The notes beneath the pieces were generated by a model. The model made no database searches, was not told where the DNA came from, and saw nothing but the letters and a program-made list of their open reading frames with translations. Below, in pieces: positions 56,501 through 64,000 of a stretch of 64,000 nucleotides of DNA. The stretch's first letter is position 1. Each line of letters opens with the position of its first letter. The position numbers and the translations under genes were made by a program. This DNA comes from Tenodera sinensis (lineage: Eukaryota > Arthropoda > Insecta > Mantodea > Mantidae), in NCBI GenBank assembly GCA_030765045.1, contig CM060972.1:3952501-4016500 (forward strand), given 5' to 3'.

Positions 56501-59500
56501 GACAACGTCGGGTATTTCAGCTAGTAACAAAGAAACACAAGGCTATTGGACAAGTACAACCTAAGTCTAAATGTTGTAGTGATAAATCATCAAACCACGG
56601 ACAACGTCGGGTATTCCAGCTAGTAACAAAGAAACACAAGGCTATTGCACAATTACAACCTAAGTCTAAATGTTGTAGTGATAAATCATCAAACCACGGA
56701 CAACGTCGGGTATTTCAGCTAGTAACAAAGAAACACAAGGCTATTGGACAAGTACAACCTAAGTCTAAATGTTGTAGTGATAAATCATCAAACCACGGAC
56801 AACGTCGGGTATTTCAGCTAGTAACAAAGAAACACAAGGCTATTGCACAAGTACAACCTAAGTCTAAATGTTGTAGTGATAAATCATCAAACCACGGACA
56901 ACGTCGGGTATTTCAGCTAGTAACATAGAAACACAAGGCTATTGGACAAGTGCAACCTAAGTCTAAATGTTGTAGTGATAAATCATCAAACCACGGACAA
57001 CGTCGGGTATTTCAGCTAGTAACAAAGAAACACAAGGCTATTGGACAAGTACAACCTAAGTCTAAATGTTGTAGTGATAAATCATCAAACCACGGACAAC
57101 GTCGGGTATTTCAGCTAGTAACAAAGAAACACAAGGCTATTGGACAAGTACAACCTAAGTCTAAATGTTGTAGTGATAAATCATCAAACCACGGACAAGG
57201 TCGGGTATTTCAGCTAGTAACAAAGAAACACAAGGCTATTGGACAAGTGCAACCTAAGTCTAAATGTTGTAGTGATAAATCATCAAACCACGGACAACGT
57301 CGGGTATTTCAGCTAGTAACACAGAAACACAAGGCTACTGGACAAGTACAACCTAAGTCTAAATGTTGTAGTGATAAATCATCAAACCACGGACAACGTC
57401 GGGTATTTCAGCTAGTAACAAAGAAACACAAGACTATTGGACAAGTGCAACCTAAGTCTAAATGTTGTAGTGATAAATCATCAAACCACGGACAACGTCG
57501 GGTATTTCAGCTAGTAACAAAGAAACACAAGGCTACTGGACAAGTACAACCTAAGTCTAAATGTTGTAGTGATAAATCATCAAACCACGGATAACGTCGG
57601 GTATTTCAGCTAGTAACAAAGAAACACAAGACTATTGGACAAGTACAACCTAAGTCTAAATGTTGTAGTGATAAATCATCAAACCACGGACAACGTCGGG
57701 TATTTCAGCTAGTAACAAAGAAACACAAGACTATTGGACAAGTACAACCTAAGTCTAAATGTTGTAGGGATAAATCATCAAACCACGGACAACGTCGGGT
57801 ATTTCAGCTAGTAACAAAGAAACACAAGGCTACTGGACAAGTACAACCTAAGTCTAAATGTTGTAGTGATAAATCATCAAACCACGGACAACGTCGGGTA
57901 TTTCAGCTAGTAACAAAGAAACACAAGGCTACTGGACAAGTACAACCTAAGTCTAAATGTTGTAGTGATAAATCATCAAACCACGGACAACGTCGGGTAT
58001 TTCAGCTAGTAACAAAGAAACACAAGACTATTGGACAAGTGCAACCTAAGTCTAAATGTTGTAGTGATAAATCATCAAACCACGGACAACGTCGGGTATT
58101 TCAGCTAGTAACAAAGAAACACAAGGCTACTGGACAAGTACAACCTAAGTCTAAATGTTGTAGTGATAAATCATCAAACCACGGATAACGTCGGGTATTT
58201 CAGCTAGTAACAAAGAAACACAAGACTATTGGACAAGTACAACCTAAGTCTAAATGTTGTAGTGATAAATCATCAAACCACGGACAACGTCGGGTATTTC
58301 AGCTAGTAACAAAGAAACACAAGACTATTGGACAAGTGCAACCTAAGTCTAAATGTTGTAGTGATAAATCATCAAGCCACGGACAACGTCGGGTATTTCA
58401 GCTAGTAACAAAGAAACACAAGGCTATTGGACAAGTGCTACCTAAGTCTAAATGTTGTAGTGATAAATCATCAAACCACGGACAACGCCAGGTATTTCAG
58501 CTAGTAACAAAGAAACACAAGGATATTGGACAAGTACAACCTAAGTCTAAATGTTGTAGGGATAAATCATCAAACCACGGACAACGTCGGGTATTTCAGC
58601 TAGTAACAAAGAAACACAAGGCTACTGGACAAGTACAACCTAAGTCTAAATGTTGTAGTGATAAATCATCAAACCACGGATAACGTCGGGTATTTCAGCT
58701 AGTAACAAAGAAACACAAGGTTATTGTACAAGTACAACCTAAGTCTAAATGTTGTAGTGATAAATCATCAAACCACGGACAACGTCGGGTATTTCAGCTA
58801 GTAACAAAGAAACACAAGGCTACTGGACAAGTACAACCTAAGTCTAAATGTTGTAGTGATAAATCATCAAACCACGGACAACGTCGGGTATTTCAGCTAG
58901 TAACAAAGAAACACAAGACTATTGGACAAGTGCAACCTAAGTCTAAATGTTGTAGTGATAAATCATCAAACCACGGACGTCGGGTATTTCAGCTAGTAAC
59001 AAAGAAACACAAGGCTACTGGACAAGTACAACCTAAGTCTAAATGTTGTAGTGATAAATCATCAAACCACGGATAACGTCGGGTATTTCAGCTAGTAACA
59101 AAGAAACACAAGACTATTGGACAAGTACAACCTAAGTCTAAATGTTGTAGTGATAAATCATCAAACCACGGACAACGTCGGGTATTTCAGCTAGTAACAA
59201 AGAAACACAAGACTATTGGACAAGTGCAACCTAAGTCTAAATGTTGTAGTGATAAATCATCAAGCCACGGACAACGTCGGGTATTTCAGCTAGTAACAAA
59301 GAAACACAAGGCTATTGGACAAGTGCTACCTAAGTCTAAATGTTGTAGTGATAAATCATCAAACCACGGACAACGCCAGGTATTTCAGCTAGTAACAAAG
59401 AAACACAAGGATATTGGACAAGTACAACCTAAGTCTAAATGTTGTAGGGATAAATCATCAAACCACGGACAACGTCGGGTATTTCAGCTAGTAACAAAGA

Positions 59501-62500
59501 AACACAAGGCTACTGGACAAGTACAACCTAAGTCTAAATGTTGTAGTGATAAATCATCAAACCACGGATAACGTCGGGTATTTCAGCTAGTAACAAAGAA
59601 ACACAAGGTTATTGTACAAGTACAACCTAAGTCTAAATGTTGTAGTGATAAATCATCAAACCACGGACAACGTCGGGTATTTCAGCTAGTAACAAAGAAA
59701 CACAAGGCTACTGGACAAGTACAACCTAAGTCTAAATGTTGTAGTGATAAATCATCAAACCACGGACAACGTCGGGTATTTCAGCTAGTAACAAAGAAAC
59801 ACAAGACTATTGGACAAGTGCAACCTAAGTCTAAATGTTGTAGTGATAAATCATCAAACCACGGACAACGTCGGGTATTTCAGCTAGTAACAAAGAAACA
59901 CAAGGCTACTGGACAAGTACAACCTAAGTCTAAATGTTGTAGTGATAAATCATCAAACCACGGATAACGTCGGGTATTTCAGCTAGTAACAAAGAAACAC
60001 AAGACTATTGGACAAGTACAACCTAAGTCTAAATGTTGTAGTGATAAATCATCAAACCACGGACAACGTCGGGTATTTCAGCTAGTAACAAAGAAACACA
60101 AGACTATTGGACAAGTGCAACCTAAGTCTAAATGTTGTAGTGATAAATCATCAAGCCACGGACAACGTCGGGTATTTCAGCTAGTAACAAAGAAACACAA
60201 GGCTATTGGACAAGTGCTACCTAAGTCTAAATGTTGTAGTGATAAATCATCAAACCACGGACAACGCCAGGTATTTCAGCTAGTAACAAAGAAACACAAG
60301 GATATTGGACAAGTACAACCTAAGTCTAAATGTTGTAGGGATAAATCATCAAACCACGGACAACGTCGGGTATTTCAGCTAGTAACAAAGAAACACAAGG
60401 CTACTGGACAAGTACAACCTAAGTCTAAATGTTGTAGTGATAAATCATCAAACCACGGATAACGTCGGGTATTTCAGCTAGTAACAAAGAAACACAAGGT
60501 TATTGTACAAGTACAACCTAAGTCTAAATGTTGTAGTGATAAATCATCAAACCACGGACAACGTCGGGTATTTCAGCTAGTAACAAAGAAACACAAGGCT
60601 ACTGGACAAGTACAACCTAAGTCTAAATGTTGTAGTGATAAATCATCAAACCACGGACAACGTCGGGTATTTCAGCTAGTAACAAAGAAACACAAGACTA
60701 TTGGACAAGTGCAACCTAAGCCTAAATGTTGTAGTGATAAATCATCAAACCACGGACAACGTCGGGTATTTCAGCTAGTAACAAAGAAACACAAGGCTAC
60801 TGGACAAGTACAACCTAAGTCTAAATGTGGTAGTGATAAATCATCAAACCACGGATAACGTCGGGTATTTCAGCTAGTAACAAAGAAACACAAGACTATT
60901 GGACAAGTACAACCTAAGTCTAAATGTTGTAGTGATAAATCATCAAACCACGGACAACGTCGGGTATTTCAGCTAGTAACAAAGAAACACAAGACTATTA
61001 GACAAGTGCAACCTAAGTCTAAATGTTGTAGTGATAAATCATCAAGCCACGGACAACGTCGGGTATTTCAGCTAGTAACAAAGAAACACAAGGCTATTGG
61101 ACAAGTGCTACCTAAGTCTAAATGTTGTAGTGATAAATCATCAAACCACGGACAACGCCAGGTATTTCAGCTAGTAACAAAGAAACACAAGGATATTGGA
61201 CAAGTACAACCTAAGTCTAAATGTTGTAGGGATAAATCATCAAACCACGGACAACGCCGGGTATTTCACCTAGTAACAAAGAAACACAAGACTATTGGAC
61301 AAGTACAACCTAAGTCTAAATGTTGTAGGGATAAATCATCAAACCACGGACAACGTCGGGTATTTCACCTAGTAACAAAGAAACACAAGACTATTGGACA
61401 AGTACAACCTAAGTCTAAATGTTGTAGGGATAAATCATCAAACCACGGACAACGTCGGGTATTTCACCTAGTAACAAAGAAACACAAGACTATTGGACAA
61501 GTACAACCTAAGTCTAAATGTTGTAGGGATAAATCATCAAACCACGGACAACGTCGGGTATTTCAGCTAGTAACAAAGAAACACAAGGCTACTGGACAAG
61601 TACAACCTAAGTCTAAATGTTGTAGTGATAAATCATCAAACCACGGATAACGTCGGGTATTTCAGCTAGTAACAAAGAAACACAAGGCTACTGGACAAGT
61701 GCAACCTAAGTCTAAATGTTGTAGTGATAAATCATCAAACCACGGATAACGTCGGGTATTTCAGCTAGTAACAAAGAAACACAAGGCTACTGGACAAGAG
61801 CAACCTAAGTCTAAATGTTGTAGTGATAAATCATCAAACCACGGACAACGTCGGGTATTTCAGCTAGTAACAAAGAAACACAGGGCTATTGGACAAGTAC
61901 AACCTAAGTCTAAATGTTGTAGGGATAAATCATCAAACCACGGACAACGTCGGGTATTTCACCTAGTAACAAAGAAACACAAGGCTATTGGACAAGTACA
62001 TCCTAAGTCTAATTGTTGTAGTGATAAATCCTCAAACCACGGACAACGTCGGGTATTTCAACTAGTAACAAAGAAACACAAGACTATTGGACAAGTGCAA
62101 CCTAAGTCTAAATGTTGTAGTGATAAATCATCAAACCACGGACAACGTCGGGTATTTCAGCTAGTAACAAAGAAACACAAGGCTATTGGACAAGTACAAC
62201 CTAAGTCTAAATGTTGTAGTGATAAATCATCAAACCACGGACAACGTCGGGTATTTCAGCTAGTAACAAAGAAACACAAGGCTATTGGACAAGTACAACC
62301 TAAGTCTAAATGTTGTAGTGATAAATCATCAACCACGGACAACGTCGGGTATTTCAGCTAGTAACAAAGAAACACAAGGCTATTGGACAAGTACAACCTA
62401 AGTCTAAATGTTGTAGTGATAAATCATCAAACCACGGACAACGTCGGGTATTTCAGCTAGTAACAAAGAAACACAAGGCTATTGGACAAGTACAACCTAA

Positions 62501-64000
62501 GTCTAAATGTTGTAGTGATAAATCATCAACCACGGACAACGTCGGGTATTTCAGCTAGTAACAAAGAAACACAAGGCTATTGGACAAGTACAACCTAAGT
62601 CTAACTGTTGTAGTGATAAATCATCAAACCACGTACAACGTCGGGTATTTCAGCTAGTAACAAAGAAACACAAGACTATTGGACAAGTACAACCTAAGTC
62701 TAAATGTTGTAGTGATAAATCATCAAATCACGGACAACGCCGGGTATTTCAGCTAGTAACAAAGAAACACAAGGCTATTGGACAAGTACAACCCAAGTCT
62801 AAATGTTGTAGTGATAAATCATCAAACCACGGACAACGTCGGGTATTTCAACTAGTAACAAAGAAACACAAGGCTATTGCACAAGTACAACCTAAGTCTA
62901 AATGTTGTAGTGATAAATCATCAAACCACGGACAACGTCGGGTATTTCAACTAGTAACAAAGAAACACAAGACTATTGGACAAGTACAACCTAAGTCTAA
63001 ATGTTGTAGTGATAAATCATCAAACCACGGACAACGTCGGGTATTTCAACTAGTAACAAAGAAACACAAGGCTATTGCACAAGTACAACCTAAGTCTAAA
63101 TGTTGTAGTGATAAATCATCAAACCACGGACAACGTCGGGTATTTCAACTAGTAACAAAGAAACACAAGACTATTGGACAAGTACAACCTAAGTCTAAAT
63201 GTTGTAGTGATAAATCATCAAACCACGGACAACGTCGGGTATTTCAACTAGTAACAAAGAAACACAAGACTATTGGACAAGTACAACCTAAGTCTAAATG
63301 TTGTAGTGATAAATCATCAAACCACGGACAACGTCGGGTATTTCAACTAGTAACAAAGAAACACAAGGCTATTGGACAAGTACAACCTAAGTCTAAATGT
63401 TGTAGTGATAAATCATCAAACCACGGACAACGTCGGGTATTTCAACTAGTAACAAAGAAACACAAGACTATTGGACAAGTACAACCTAAGTCTAAATGTT
63501 GTAGTGATAAATCATCAAACCACGGACAACGTCGAGTATTTCAACTAGTAACAAAGAAACACAAGGCTATTGGACAAGTACAACCTAAGTCTAAATGTTG
63601 TAGTGATAAATCATCAAACCACGGACAACGTCGGGTATTTCCGCTAGTAACACAGAAACACAAGACTATTGCACAAGTACTACCTAAGTCTAAATGTTGT
63701 AGTGATAAATCATCAAACCACGGACAACGTCGGGTATTTCAACTAGTAACAAAGAAACACAAGGCTATTGGACAAGTGCAACCTAAGTCTAAATGTTGTA
63801 GTGATAAATCATCAAACCACGGACAACGTCGGGTATTTCAGCTAGTAACAAAGAAACACAAGGCTATTGGACAAGTGCAACCTAAGTCTAAATGTTGTAG
63901 TGATAAATCATCAAACCACGGACAACGTCGGGTATTTCAACTAGTAACAAAGAAACACAAGACTATTGGACAAGTACAACCTAAGTCTAAATGTTGTAGT
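53591..64000 (+). repeat. Array 2: 99-bp minisatellite, about 105 units, continues past the window
   Basis: The unit runs AACAAAGAAACACAAGGCTA, TTGGACAAGTACAACCTAAG, TCTAAATGTTGTAGTGATAA, ATCATCAAACCACGGACAAC, GTCGGGTATTTCAGCTAGT. With 99 bp equal to 33 codons, one frame is open through long stretches (for example 55761-56465, 56950-57594), but it is broken by GGACAACG to GGATAACG stops, single-base indels (about 56422, 62330, 62528) and a 3-bp loss (about 58975). Zones: 53.9-55.4 kb mixes GTAGAACGCC and GGACAGCGTC unit types with a 594-bp (six-unit) duplication; 58.2-61.2 kb holds an 891-bp (nine-unit) higher-order repeat; 62.8-63.2 kb alternates two units with a 198-bp period. The unit's last 40 bp match the 3' end of the Helitron-like element at 48870-48909. 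Confidence 0.95.
58336..61260 (+). repeat. 891-bp higher-order repeat in Array 2
   Basis: The marker order CAAGCCACGG, CAAGTGCTACC, CGCCAGGTATT, AAGGATATTGG, TGTAGGGATAA, GGATAACGTC, AAGGTTATTGTAC recurs starting at 58336, 59224, 60115 and 61006, with spacings of 888, 891 and 891. The 888 is explained by one 3-bp deletion near 58975. The fourth copy departs from the pattern at about 61260, where CACCTAGTAAC units expand instead. Confidence 0.9.

Noticed and set aside
55761..62361. Several 88-234-codon frames in the 99-bp array as genes
   Set aside because: Same cause: a 33-codon period with scattered stops and indels. Most start at a variant GTG in GGACAAGTGCAACC.
53591..64000. CRISPR array or bacterial repeat
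   Set aside because: Units are contiguous 99-bp near-identical repeats without spacers, in clearly eukaryotic DNA.

Overview
This is an AT-rich animal nuclear window, almost certainly insect. A polyneopteran such as a cockroach, termite or stick insect is my guess from the style of the SINEs and dispersed repeats; no species marker is present. No intact host gene can be supported. The window is a graveyard of transposable elements (TEs) punctuated by two very large minisatellites that together cover over 13 kb. No rRNA gene, functional tRNA, CRISPR or clear virus-derived gene was seen. Layout. 1-3.1 kb: anonymous DNA with a GC-richer patch near 1.0-2.1 kb and a Rep-D copy at 551-912. 3.1-7.3 kb: a decayed piggyBac inside a Rep-B repeat, a probable 165-bp solo LTR, a foldback Rep-B copy and a LINE reverse-transcriptase (RT) relic. 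7.3-31.7 kb: scattered copies of Rep-A (about 1 kb, very common) and Rep-B (about 0.5 kb), tRNA-derived SINEs, a mariner relic at 12.3 kb, a LINE RT/RNase H relic at 17 kb on the minus strand, simple repeats, and an inverted Rep-C pair at 26 and 29 kb. 31.7-35.9 kb: Array 1, a 135-bp minisatellite of about 22 units that visibly grew out of a SINE and was later split by a 1,235-bp hAT element with a perfect 8-bp target duplication. 36-53.5 kb: more Rep-A; a second copy of the 17-kb LINE; a Helitron-like 5' fragment; an RNase H/zinc-knuckle LINE end; a pogo/Tigger fragment; a hAT element with a recognisable C-terminal dimerisation domain; a Helitron-like element; a THAP-domain (P-element-like) coding relic; an RTE-like LINE tail with an (ATT)n run; and a transposase helix-turn-helix relic. 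53.6-64.0 kb: Array 2, a 99-bp minisatellite of about 105 units running off the window, whose unit contains a segment of about 40 bp matching the 3' end of the Helitron-like element at 48.9 kb. How it fits together. The parts do not form a pathway; they record a history. Nesting gives relative ages: SINE inside Rep-A, piggyBac inside Rep-B, hAT inside Array 1. Both arrays have TE sequence in their founding unit and both show higher-order repeats. The most interesting signal is TE termini acting as seeds for large tandem arrays, twice by different element classes within 25 kb. The long open frames across the arrays follow from unit lengths that are multiples of three (135 and 99) and are not counted as genes. 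Boundaries of dispersed repeats were found by eye and may be off by tens of bases.
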